Shown: one piece after another, positions 24,371 through 31,535 of the stretch
How positions within the stretch are numbered: position 1 is the first letter of the stretch
Layout: each line of letters begins with the position of its first letter
Assembly (NCBI GenBank): GCA_963543925.1
Contig: CAUUCP010000029.1
Location: 1 to 31,535 of the forward strand
Reading direction: 5' to 3'
DNA: 31,535 nucleotides
Source: Bacteroides_D sp963543925
GTDB lineage: Bacteria > Bacteroidota > Bacteroidia > Bacteroidales > CAJPTX01
Translations under genes and position numbers: made by a program
Notes under the pieces: model-generated
What the model was told of the DNA's origin: nothing
Database searches by the model: none
Seen by the model: the letters and a program-made list of their open reading frames with translations, nothing else

Positions 24371-25252
24371 CTACAATTCTTGGAAGCTCTCTACCGTCGC
24401 AGCAGCCTCTGTTTTCTTGATAAGCCCCTGCAGCACGTTGCCTGGTCCCAGCTCTACGAAGTCCGTAAAGCCGTCGGCAACCATCGCGCGGACGATCTGC
24501 GTCCAACGAACGGGCGAGGTTAACTGCTTGATGAGGTTCGCTTTAATCTCTGCTGGGTCGGTATGTGGACGCGCATCCACGTTCTGATAGATCGGACATA
24601 CCGCCTTGGCGAACTGGGTTTTCTCGATAGCATCGGCGAGCTTCTGCCGTGCAGGCTCCATGAGAGGGCTGTGGAAAGCACCACCGACCTTGAGCGGCAT
24701 CGCCCGTTTCGCGCCAGCAGCCTTGAGTTGTTCACAGGCTTTCTCTATCCCCTCCATACTCCCCGAGATCACCAACTGCCCTGGACAGTTATAGTTTGCT
24801 GGTACTACGACGTCGGCAATCCCTGCGCACACCTCTTCGACCTTGGCGTCGTCCAATCCGATAATCGCAGCCATGGTAGAGGGTTGTAATTCACACGCTT
24901 CCTGCATCGCCTGGGCACGTGCCGAGACGAGGCGTAGCCCATCCTCAAACGAGAGCGCACCGCTTGCCACCAACGCGCTGAACTCCCCTAGAGAGTGTCC
25001 AGCTACGGCTTCGGGCTTTGCTGCGTTGAATAGGCGTGCTAGCACCACCGAATGGAGGAAGACCGCAGGCTGTGTCACCTTGGTTTGGCGCTGTGCCTCC
25101 TCGGGACCGTTGAACATAACCTCTGTAATGTCAAAGCCTAGAATCTGATTGGCTTGTGTAAAGAGCGCCTTTGCTTCGGACGACCCGTCGTAGAGGGGTT
25201 TCCCCATTCCCACGAACTGCGCCCCTTGACCTGGAAAAACAAATGCCTTCAT
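24371..25252 (-). CDS. fabD: Malonyl-CoA:acyl carrier protein transacylase
   Basis: FabD moves malonyl groups from CoA to acyl carrier protein and so supplies the extender unit for fatty-acid synthesis in the cytoplasm. The 293-aa length is typical. Visible motifs are FPGQGAQ at 6-12, the nucleophile Ser87 in GHSLGE, Arg112 in SARAQAMQ (carboxylate binding), the catalytic His194 in AFHSPLM, and LGPGNVLQGLIKK near the C-terminus. The ATG at 25252 directly precedes the conserved KAFVFPGQG start. It lies 43 bp downstream of the MgtC-family gene, with its own TAnnTTTG element in the gap, so it may be transcribed both from that element and by read-through. Confidence 0.96.
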   Translation of the reverse strand: MKAFVFPGQGAQFVGMGKPLYDGSSEAKALFTQANQILGFDITEVMFNGPEEAQRQTKVTQPAVFLHSVVLARLFNAAKPEAVAGHSLGEFSALVASGALSFEDGLRLVSARAQAMQEACELQPSTMAAIIGLDDAKVEEVCAGIADVVVPANYNCPGQLVISGSMEGIEKACEQLKAAGAKRAMPLKVGGAFHSPLMEPARQKLADAIEKTQFAKAVCPIYQNVDARPHTDPAEIKANLIKQLTSPVRWTQIVRAMVADGFTDFVELGPGNVLQGLIKKTEAAATVESFQEL

Positions 25253-25280
25253 TGACTAAAGTTTTTGAGTCTTTGTCTTA

Positions 25281-25288
25281 CAAAGTTA
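25281..25288 (-). promoter_or_regulatory. -7 element (TAACTTTG) upstream of fabD
   Basis: TAACTTTG on the minus strand matches TAnnTTTG and lies about 29 bp before the fabD start, within the 43-bp gap. No convincing -33 TTTG is visible in the end of the preceding gene. Confidence 0.45.
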
Positions 25289-25295
25289 CTCTTTT

Positions 25296-25994
25296 CTAAC
25301 GATACGCTTGGTAGATCTTTATCGAGCGCACCGAGGGCATGGCAGCGATGCGCGCCAAGAGGGTATCTGGGGCTATCTTCTCAGAGATTCGCACGTGAAA
25401 GATAGCCCGTGCAGGTACATCGTCTCCGAGGTGTAGGTCTACGGTTCTCACACGCACCTTACTCTCCCCTAACATCTCTTTCACCTCTTGCAAGGAGAGC
25501 GCCGATGGGTCATAGACCATCTCTATAGTCTTGAAGTATTCTGTAGCAAAGAGCTTTTGTTCGAAGGTTTCAAACCCCACCAAGACGAGCAGCACACACA
25601 CCGTTGTCACGAGGGCAAACCCTAAAAGCCCGAGCCCGACGATGATCCCCACCGCTGCTGTTACCCAGATGGTGGCCGCCGTGGTGATTCCACGCACAGT
25701 AGCCCCGAACTTGATAATCGCTCCTGCGCCCAAGAAACCGATCCCGCTCACGATCTGGGCTGCGATACGCGCCGAATCGCCAGCGAGCCCAATTCCCAAC
25801 ATGGAGAGTGGTAAATAGATAGAGGCTATGGTGAGCACCGTAGCCCCGACACAGATGAGGATATGTGTCCGTAGCCCCGCGGGTTGACGTTGCATCTCGC
25901 GTTCAATACCGATACACAGCCCCAAAAAGATACTCGCCAAGAGTCGTAACAAAAGCGTCAGGAAAGGGAGCGAAGCGTTGCTAAGGATGTTCAT
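25296..25994 (-). CDS. MgtC/SapB-family membrane protein
   Basis: The 232-aa product has about five hydrophobic segments in the first 140 residues (about 10-32, 43-63, 77-97, 99-120, 122-142) and a soluble C-terminal ACT-like domain (about 150-232). Family signatures are GLRTHILICVGATVLT, QIVSGIGFLGAGAI and VRGITTAATIWVTAAVGI. MgtC proteins of pathogens affect magnesium adaptation and F-type ATPase activity, but many family members have no assigned role, and this one should not be called a magnesium transporter. It starts 6 bp after the stop of the PafA-like gene, which indicates co-transcription and perhaps translational coupling. Confidence 0.9.
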   Translation of the reverse strand: MNILSNASLPFLTLLLRLLASIFLGLCIGIEREMQRQPAGLRTHILICVGATVLTIASIYLPLSMLGIGLAGDSARIAAQIVSGIGFLGAGAIIKFGATVRGITTAATIWVTAAVGIIVGLGLLGFALVTTVCVLLVLVGFETFEQKLFATEYFKTIEMVYDPSALSLQEVKEMLGESKVRVRTVDLHLGDDVPARAIFHVRISEKIAPDTLLARIAAMPSVRSIKIYQAYR

Positions 25995-26000
25995 CGTATA

Positions 26001-27653
26001 TTACCTTACAGGTAAATCGTCCCAATCGGCAACGCCTGGCACGGGATTTCCCTCGGAGGCGTTTGGGGGACGGATATAAAGTAGTCGCACGAGCGTCTCT
26101 GTGACGTCATGCAGATAGACTGGCGAGGCTATCTTGCGACTCGCGAGTTTCCACCCATAAAAGACGAGTGGAATATGATTTTCATAGGAATAATGGGCAT
26201 TGCGCGCTTTCGTCGAACGCTCTGACTGTACGACCCATCCAGGCAAGAGATCCACGAACAAGTGCCCCGATCGCTTGGGATGAAACCCTTCCAGCGCCCT
26301 GCGTAAGCGAGGATTAGCTCCCCCCGCCCACTGCGCCACGTGCATCGGATAAACCGAGGCCACCCCCGCCAAATCTTGTAAGAACTTCGCTGCGGTCTGC
26401 TCCACCTGTTGGAGTGGGAGGTGGGACTTCTCCAACAAGCTTTCATTCAAGTAGAAAGATTGCCCCGCATATCCGACTACAACGTCTTTTATCCCATAGA
26501 GTGCCGAGAGGTAGGTAGAGAGCATAAACTGTGCCTTGTCAGGATTAAAATAGCCTGTTGGGATGCCCCCTTGGGATAGCACCCATGGACTGGGAGCTGC
26601 TGCATATGCCGAGGTCAGCACGACCAAGTACTCCTTTCTCCCCACGGTATAGTCGAGGTACTCGAGGAGATTGGCAAGCTCCTTATCAAAGCGAATAAGG
26701 GCATCTCGGAACTGTTCTGATTCGTGCCCGTAGATCTCTGCGATGCGTTCAAACGGGGTAAAATACACCGATAGGAGATCGGGTGTACTCCCCCTGCCGA
26801 CCCCATCGTATTCTACGGCGGCGACAATTAGGTCTTTTAACAAGGAGTTCCCACTAGGGGTATAAGCGAGTCGCGAATAGCCCACGGCAGGGATGGGTAA
26901 CTCACCACGGAGTGCAGTATCTGGTTTTTCAGAAAGAGGTCGACGTGCATACGGAGATGTCGTGGCAGTCTGCGTAGGGAGTGTCCATGTCGCGGCATTG
27001 TAGCTCGGGGCAAGCTTCTTCTCATTGAAAGCTTGTACCCAGGCAGGCAGCGCATCGGCATAGTAGGTAGATGTGACCCAGTGTCCCGTCTTGGGTTCAA
27101 ACCAGAGGGCGGCATTCAAGGAACGTCCTCCCAAGAGGATCGCATCGGCAGGATCATAGGCTATAGAATAGAGCCGCGCATTGGGGTATCGTTGACGCCA
27201 AGAGTCGGAGAGAGAGGAGACCAGCAACTTGCGTGGAGAATAGCTTCCCCCCGAGGCTTGGTTGGAGCCAATGGTATGGACAAAATCATCCTCGCAGAGG
27301 CGCTCTGGTCGATAGGTCACATGCGAGAACCAGGAATAGTCCACCACCCCGTGACGGTTGGGATTGGCACCTGTAGAGAGGGTTGTCAGCCCTGCTGGGG
27401 CATTGCCCAAGAGGTAGGCATATCGCGCATCGTGGCAGACGACCCCACGGGAGTAGAGGCGTGGCAAGCCATTGGGGTCGAGCGATTCCCAGTGTAGGTC
27501 TACAGTCTCGCTGCCGAGCGAACCCAGCACGAGCTGTAGGATCAGCTTCGGGGGCTTATCTAGCCTTGGGTTATGAGCTCGCAGGAAGAAAGGGAAGAGC
27601 AGGGAAACGAGGAGGAGAGACCAACGAAGGAGAAGCGTACCGTATTTCAACAT
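26001..27653 (-). CDS. PafA-like alkaline-phosphatase-superfamily protein, apparently lacking the metal site (candidate pseudoenzyme)
   Basis: The chosen ATG at 27653 gives 550 aa starting with a signal peptide (MLKYGTLLLRWSLLLVSLLF); upstream ATGs at 27725 and 27668 are in frame but would bury it. The fold signature of Bacteroidota PafA-type phosphatases is present: PKLILQLVLGSL near 35-46, TLSTGANPNRHGVV near 92-104, RFDKELANLLEYLD near 321-334 and YSYENHIPLVFYGW near 488-501. The expected catalytic residues are not. By eye against PafA, Asp38 is Gly, the Thr79 nucleophile is Ala or Asn, the Asp/His of TDYVGH are Glu and Glu, the ADHG motif is SAYA (Asp to Ala, His to Tyr), and the distal His (THG) is Arg. 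Phosphatase activity is therefore unlikely; a binding or scaffold role is inference. It forms an operon with the MgtC-family gene (6-bp gap). Confidence 0.8.
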   Translation of the reverse strand: MLKYGTLLLRWSLLLVSLLFPFFLRAHNPRLDKPPKLILQLVLGSLGSETVDLHWESLDPNGLPRLYSRGVVCHDARYAYLLGNAPAGLTTLSTGANPNRHGVVDYSWFSHVTYRPERLCEDDFVHTIGSNQASGGSYSPRKLLVSSLSDSWRQRYPNARLYSIAYDPADAILLGGRSLNAALWFEPKTGHWVTSTYYADALPAWVQAFNEKKLAPSYNAATWTLPTQTATTSPYARRPLSEKPDTALRGELPIPAVGYSRLAYTPSGNSLLKDLIVAAVEYDGVGRGSTPDLLSVYFTPFERIAEIYGHESEQFRDALIRFDKELANLLEYLDYTVGRKEYLVVLTSAYAAAPSPWVLSQGGIPTGYFNPDKAQFMLSTYLSALYGIKDVVVGYAGQSFYLNESLLEKSHLPLQQVEQTAAKFLQDLAGVASVYPMHVAQWAGGANPRLRRALEGFHPKRSGHLFVDLLPGWVVQSERSTKARNAHYSYENHIPLVFYGWKLASRKIASPVYLHDVTETLVRLLYIRPPNASEGNPVPGVADWDDLPVR

Positions 27654-27775
27654 GACTGTCCCCCCCATCCGCCTATCAAGCATGCCAAGGCGCGCAGCCT
27701 TTTGGAGATTACAATGCACACCCATATAGCCAAAGCCCCCTCCTTGAGACTATAAACTTGCAAGTCTAAAGCTCT

Positions 27776-28876
27776 TTACACATTGAAACGGAAGTGCATG
27801 ATGTCGCCATCCTTCACCACGTAGTCCTTTCCCTCTATAGAGAGCTTGCCCGCGTCGCGACATGCTGCTTCGGAACCAAGACGCACGTAGTCGTCATACT
27901 TGATCACCTCGGCACGGATAAACCCTTTTTCAAAGTCGGTATGGATTACCCCTGCTGTCTGTGGGGCTTTCATGCCTGTGCGGAATGTCCAAGCACGACT
28001 CTCGTCCGCTCCCGTGGTATAGAAGGTTTCTAACCCAAGGAGAGCATAGGCCGCCTTGATTAGGAGGGCAACTCCAGGCTCTTGTAATCCCATTTCTTCG
28101 AGAAAAGCGGTGCGATCCTCGGCACTCTCCAATCCAGCGATCTCAGCCTCCATCTGTGCAGAGATTACGAGGACTTGGGTATTATCCGAAGCGACCGCCT
28201 TCCTCACGGCCTCGACGTGTGCATTTCCCTTTGCAGCAGCTTCGACGTCGACGTTACATACATACAACACGGGCTTTATGGTCAAGAACTGTTGTTCGAA
28301 GAGGTAGGCTCTTTCCTCATCCTCTAGCGACATGGTACGGAGGTTTTCGCCCTCGAGGAGGTGTTTTCGTGCTCGTTGTAAGAGCTCGACCTGTTGTTTG
28401 AGTGCTCTATCTTGCGATACGCGCGCCTGTTTCTCCATCTTTACCAAGCGAGCATCGATACTCTCGAGATCGCGTAACTGGAGCTCGGTATCGATAATCC
28501 CCATGTCACGGATCGGGTCTACCCCTCCTTCGACGTGCGTGATATTAGCATCTTCAAAGCAGCGCAGGACATGAATAATCGCCTGCGTCTCTCGGATGTG
28601 TGCTAGGAACTGATTTCCTAACCCCTCTCCCTTTGAGGCGCCACGCACGAGTCCAGCGATGTCGACGATTTCGACCACGGCAGGAACCACCTTCTTGGGG
28701 TGGTCGATCGCAACGAGTCGTTCGAGCCTCGCGTCTGGAACGATAGCAACCCCCACGTTGGGATCGATGGTACAGAATGGGAAGTTTGCAGCCTCAGCCT
28801 TGGCAGAGGAGATACAGTTAAAAAGCGTCGACTTCCCCACGTTGGGGAGTCCTACGATACCGCACTTCAAAGACAT
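27776..28876 (-). CDS. ychF: Redox-regulated ATPase YchF
   Basis: YchF (Ola1-type) is a cytoplasmic P-loop ATPase of the Obg class that binds ribosomes and affects stress responses. The 366-aa product starts at the ATG at 28876, giving the standard N-terminus MSLKCGIVGLPNVGKSTLF; an upstream in-frame start at 28960 would overlap the preceding gene. Motifs are G1 GLPNVGKS (residues 9-16), the switch region VDIAGLVRGASKGEGLGN, and NVD in place of NKxD, which in this family goes with ATP rather than GTP preference. A coiled segment (about 130-200) and the C-terminal TGS domain (about 280-366, with TAGVIHTDFEKGFIRAEVI and DGDIMHFRFNV) complete it. It starts 11 bp after the DUF2027/Smr gene, which suggests a shared transcript. 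Confidence 0.96.
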   Translation of the reverse strand: MSLKCGIVGLPNVGKSTLFNCISSAKAEAANFPFCTIDPNVGVAIVPDARLERLVAIDHPKKVVPAVVEIVDIAGLVRGASKGEGLGNQFLAHIRETQAIIHVLRCFEDANITHVEGGVDPIRDMGIIDTELQLRDLESIDARLVKMEKQARVSQDRALKQQVELLQRARKHLLEGENLRTMSLEDEERAYLFEQQFLTIKPVLYVCNVDVEAAAKGNAHVEAVRKAVASDNTQVLVISAQMEAEIAGLESAEDRTAFLEEMGLQEPGVALLIKAAYALLGLETFYTTGADESRAWTFRTGMKAPQTAGVIHTDFEKGFIRAEVIKYDDYVRLGSEAACRDAGKLSIEGKDYVVKDGDIMHFRFNV

Positions 28877-28887
28877 TACACATAAGG

Positions 28888-29985
28888 TTATTTGCGCACA
28901 AGAATGACGAGCGTAGCTCCATATCCATACTCCTTGAAGGAGGCGTCTTGGTACTGGCACTGCTTGTAGTCCATCCTTAGGACGCGTTGTACCTCTCTTG
29001 CGAGCGTACCATTTCCCACGCCGTGGATTGCCACCAAACGCTTGATGTGTGGCGTACGCAGCGCATCGTCCATCGCCCGACGGAAGTGTTGGAGTTGGAA
29101 TTGCAACGCCTCTGTAGGCGTCATCTTGTTATTTTTGACATTGGTGAGCGCTTCTAGATGGAGGTCTATTTCGACCTGCTCGGGCGCTGGCACGCCGCGA
29201 GGGGGTTCTTGAGTAGGGGCTTTTACCTTTTCTATATCTTGGCTCTTTTTCTCCACCAAGAGCTCGAGCTCATGCTCTCTAGACTCATCTCGGATGGCAA
29301 TAAGAAGAAGCTCTTCGTCCAAGAACCTATTTTCACGAAACGAACGCGGACGTGTAAACTCGTTGCCATTGATGGAGAGATCCGCCTCCAATGGTGGACG
29401 AAGGGGGTGTTCTCCCAGCGAGTAATAGAGCCCCTGAATGTGGAGCGATAGGTAAAGGAAGAGCTCCTTGTGCTTTATCTCAGCCACACGACGGCAGGAG
29501 AGCTTTGCGACTCGTCCGCCAAAGAAGGTAATCGACTTGGTCTGTTCAAGGCGCGAGAGCGTGAGAAAGAGGTCGTCTTGCGATTCATTGATCACGTACA
29601 GTGTGTAAGGACCTCGGAGGCTATCCTGCGGATCTGCTGGTGCAAAACCGAGGTAGAGTCCCTCCACACCTAGGCGTGGCGCCTCAAGTGGGATTTGTAC
29701 TGGGGATTGGGATACAGGCTGCTGCGTGTTTTTCGCCTCTCCTATGGTAGGATTGGGTAAAGACTGTGAGGCTACCATCTGTCGAAGCGATGGAGGTTGC
29801 TCTCCCTTGTTCACCAATTCGACGACCTCGGGTGGCGCATCCACGACGAGCTCGGAAGCAAGCATGGGGATGTCGAAACCGTCGGGGGTTCGGACAAGCC
29901 AACGGAGCTTGTCGATTTTCTTGATGACTTCGCCTCCGCCGACCTCATTGAGGAAGCGGACTTTACTTCCGATTTCGATAACCAT
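28888..29985 (-). CDS. DUF2027 protein with C-terminal Smr domain
   Basis: The 365-aa product has an N-terminal beta-rich region (about 1-60, IGSKVRFLNEVGGGEV), a low-complexity Gln/Pro linker near 65-105, a central DUF2027-type domain (about 105-245) and a C-terminal Smr domain (about 268-365). The Smr part carries EIDLHLE (near 270) and the loop IHGVGNGTLAREV (near 322-334), the two motifs of the MutS2/Smr nuclease fold. Smr domains cleave or bind nucleic acids; recent work on MutS2 and SmrB links them to collided ribosomes, which would fit the ribosome-associated YchF next door, but this is inference. It is the first gene after a good TAnnTTTG promoter and precedes ychF by 11 bp. Confidence 0.88.
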   Translation of the reverse strand: MVIEIGSKVRFLNEVGGGEVIKKIDKLRWLVRTPDGFDIPMLASELVVDAPPEVVELVNKGEQPPSLRQMVASQSLPNPTIGEAKNTQQPVSQSPVQIPLEAPRLGVEGLYLGFAPADPQDSLRGPYTLYVINESQDDLFLTLSRLEQTKSITFFGGRVAKLSCRRVAEIKHKELFLYLSLHIQGLYYSLGEHPLRPPLEADLSINGNEFTRPRSFRENRFLDEELLLIAIRDESREHELELLVEKKSQDIEKVKAPTQEPPRGVPAPEQVEIDLHLEALTNVKNNKMTPTEALQFQLQHFRRAMDDALRTPHIKRLVAIHGVGNGTLAREVQRVLRMDYKQCQYQDASFKEYGYGATLVILVRK

Positions 29986-30037
29986 TTTCTTTCGCCTTTG
30001 ATACTGCGTTGGGTAAAAATCCGTCTAGACGCGGATA

Positions 30038-30070
30038 CAAAGGTAGGGAGTCTTGCACAATTGGTACAAG
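30038..30070 (-). promoter_or_regulatory. Promoter of the DUF2027-ychF gene series
   Basis: The -7 element TACCTTTG (30038-30045) matches TAnnTTTG, and CTTG (30067-30070) lies 21 bp upstream, near the expected -33 position. It sits in the 87-bp gap between the restriction-modification gene and the DUF2027 gene, about 53 bp before the start codon. Confidence 0.6.
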
Positions 30071-30072
30071 AT

Positions 30073-31535
30073 TTATACGGAGAGTTCCTCGGCTATGGTT
30101 GCACACATCCGTAAGTACCAGCGCACGTCGTCGAAATCTAGGAGGCGACCCACCCGTTTTTGTAACCAGAGACGAGCTGGCTGATAAGCGCCGACGTAAT
30201 GATCCCAGACGCGACGCGGAACATGGTTGAAGTACTGAGAGTCATTTATCCAGACACGTCCTTCTGGTGCTTTTCCTTCGCTTACGGGGATTTCTTCGTA
30301 TCGAACTTCCGTTACCTCGTTACTCCCCGCCACCTCGAACGTAGCCACTTGTGGCAGATCGAGGGTTTCGTCCATCAGGTGCAGGCGTCGCAACCGTGCC
30401 CCACGTGCGGCGAATGAACGGTATTCTGCTAGGTCTTGGGGGTACGGAATACGTGGATAGTCTATCTTGAGAAACTCGAAGTATTTGCTTCGGTATTCTG
30501 GGTCGTGGAGGATGCCGTAGACGTAATCAAATACCTCCTCTCCCGTGACGGGTTCACCCACCGCTTCGGAAATTTCTTTCAGCACCTCGGTTCGCATATT
30601 GAGCTCTAGAGGGATAGGCATCCCTGCTCTCGTCTTTCCAGCAGCGAGCTCGGCAGGAGTATAGTCCCATCCCTCGGGGAGTTTGTAGAGGGGGAAGGCG
30701 TAGGTGTCAGAAACAAGGTGTAGATCTATGACAGAATTAGCTAAGAAGCTATGACAATATTGCCCATTACCAAGCATACGCGTAGCACACAAAGCGAAAT
30801 TACCTGGGTGTAACAAGGCGCCTAAAAACTGGAATCGAGGTCGTGCAATCATTCCATTTGTTCGTCCTGTATAATAGATATAACGGATATCGTACGGACG
30901 ATAGCTATATGGTACAATGATACCACGCGCCATCATTTCGTTCTCAACGACATCTAATATTGCTCGCTCAACCTTCCAATCTTTTACATCTTTTCCTAAG
31001 TGGAATTGAGTTCTATACTCCTGTGGCGTGCTCTTTAGCGCCATATCTCGTTTTTTAATACACTCCACCTTTTTGAAAGATGTGACAAACAAGTCCTTTG
31101 AGGTTTTTATACCTATCGAACGCTCTAGGAACAAATCCACTAATGCAAAACCTTTTTTGTATTTCCGTTCTCCCGTAAAGTCCTTCGGTACAAAGAAATG
31201 ATAGGGGGCTTTCGGCGTCAACTTTTTCCACTCAGCACTTTGTAATGACAGCTTTTGTAGAGCAGCCAACTTTTCTTTTCGAGTACCATAAAGCTCGGTA
31301 TAGTGCAATCGAGCTGCTCTCTTAGTTCCCTCTTTACGCCTAAGTAGGAGCAAGATACTCACCCCCTGTTGTATATCAAATACATTCTCGTCCTTCCCAC
31401 CCTCTGGGGTCTTTTCTTTAAGGCGGCTATTACCGTGGAGGTTCAGGACATAAATCTCGTCAAAGACTCGTAAGAGTTCGGCTCGCATAGTGCGATGGAT
31501 TACCCCGTCGAGGAAGCTATTGTTCGTGATGAAGC
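30073..31535 (-). CDS. Type IIG/ISP restriction-modification enzyme, C-terminal part; N-terminus beyond right edge
   Basis: The frame is open through the right edge; the codons before the ATG at 31488 read FITNNSFLDGVIHRT, which continues the methyltransferase domain, so that ATG is internal. About 487 codons are inside the window. Family features are the segment after the adenine-methylase catalytic motif (MRAELLRVFDEIYVLNLHGN, DENVFDIQQGVSILLL), YSYRPYDIRYIYY and the ending VWDHYVGAYQPARLWL then GRLLDFDDVRWY, typical of the C-terminal target-recognition region of single-chain ISP/type IIG enzymes. These combine nuclease, N6-adenine methylase and DNA recognition in one protein. The NPPY motif and any nuclease domain would lie outside the window. 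GC content drops to about 40% between roughly 30720 and 31260, against 50-55% on both sides. Confidence 0.88.
   Translation of the reverse strand, partial: FITNNSFLDGVIHRTMRAELLRVFDEIYVLNLHGNSRLKEKTPEGGKDENVFDIQQGVSILLLLRRKEGTKRAARLHYTELYGTRKEKLAALQKLSLQSAEWKKLTPKAPYHFFVPKDFTGERKYKKGFALVDLFLERSIGIKTSKDLFVTSFKKVECIKKRDMALKSTPQEYRTQFHLGKDVKDWKVERAILDVVENEMMARGIIVPYSYRPYDIRYIYYTGRTNGMIARPRFQFLGALLHPGNFALCATRMLGNGQYCHSFLANSVIDLHLVSDTYAFPLYKLPEGWDYTPAELAAGKTRAGMPIPLELNMRTEVLKEISEAVGEPVTGEEVFDYVYGILHDPEYRSKYFEFLKIDYPRIPYPQDLAEYRSFAARGARLRRLHLMDETLDLPQVATFEVAGSNEVTEVRYEEIPVSEGKAPEGRVWINDSQYFNHVPRRVWDHYVGAYQPARLWLQKRVGRLLDFDDVRWYLRMCATIAEELSV

Noticed and set aside
28877..28960. N-terminal extension of YchF from an upstream start at 28960
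   Set aside because: It would overlap the end of the DUF2027/Smr gene and add residues before the invariant MSLKCGIVGLPNVGKS start.
31486..31488. ATG at 31488 as the true start of the restriction-modification gene
   Set aside because: The in-frame codons upstream to the window edge encode FITNNSFLDG, a conserved part of the methyltransferase domain, so the gene continues past the edge.

Overview
The window reads as a chromosomal segment of a Bacteroidota bacterium, most likely Porphyromonas or a close relative. Two very large secreted proteins end in typical type IX secretion (T9SS) C-terminal sorting domains, several intergenic regions carry the Bacteroidota -7 promoter element TAnnTTTG, and DUF2027/Smr and DUF4294 proteins of this phylum are present. 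All genes are on the minus strand except mscL, tRNA-Arg and the DUF4294 gene.

Region 1 (about 1-20044) is a block of three giant cell-surface genes. The gene at the left edge (at least 1442 codons, C-terminus outside the window) and its neighbour (2030 aa) are paralogous BspA-like leucine-rich-repeat proteins. In both, a signal peptide is followed by three super-modules (beta-strand cap, LRR block, Trp-Gly-rich closing segment, usually an InlB-type domain) and then carboxypeptidase-regulatory-like domains. The complete one continues with eight InlB-B-like repeats and a T9SS sorting domain. The third gene encodes a 3132-aa S8 subtilisin-type protease with an intact Asp/His/Ser triad, GEVED, LamG, MBG, carboxypeptidase-regulatory, InlB-like and cleaved-adhesin-like modules and a sorting domain. 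Hairpins separate the three genes, so they may be separately terminated units.

Region 2 (20045-20908) is 860 bp without a convincing gene. It holds the probable protease promoter, palindromes, three 11-bp direct repeats, an 81-bp mini-element whose ends resemble IS256-family inverted repeats, and several hairpins.

Region 3 (20909-24370) holds a likely two-gene operon of a leucine-carboxyl-methyltransferase-family enzyme and selD, then the divergent mscL, a tRNA-Arg(TCT) with its own promoter element and terminator, and a secreted DUF4294 protein.

Region 4 (24371-30070) is a compact minus-strand housekeeping series: DUF2027/Smr protein, ychF, a PafA-like phosphatase-fold protein, an MgtC/SapB membrane protein and fabD, ending in a rho-independent terminator. 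The PafA-like protein appears to have lost nearly all metal ligands and the nucleophile, so it is a candidate pseudoenzyme. The right edge (30073-31535) is the C-terminal part of a type IIG/ISP restriction-modification enzyme with an AT-rich central segment.

No CRISPR array, prophage or rRNA was seen. The most unusual items are the pseudo-PafA protein, the duplicated giant LRR architecture, the multi-domain protease and the IS256-like mini-element. Domain names rest on motif recognition by eye; no database search was run.
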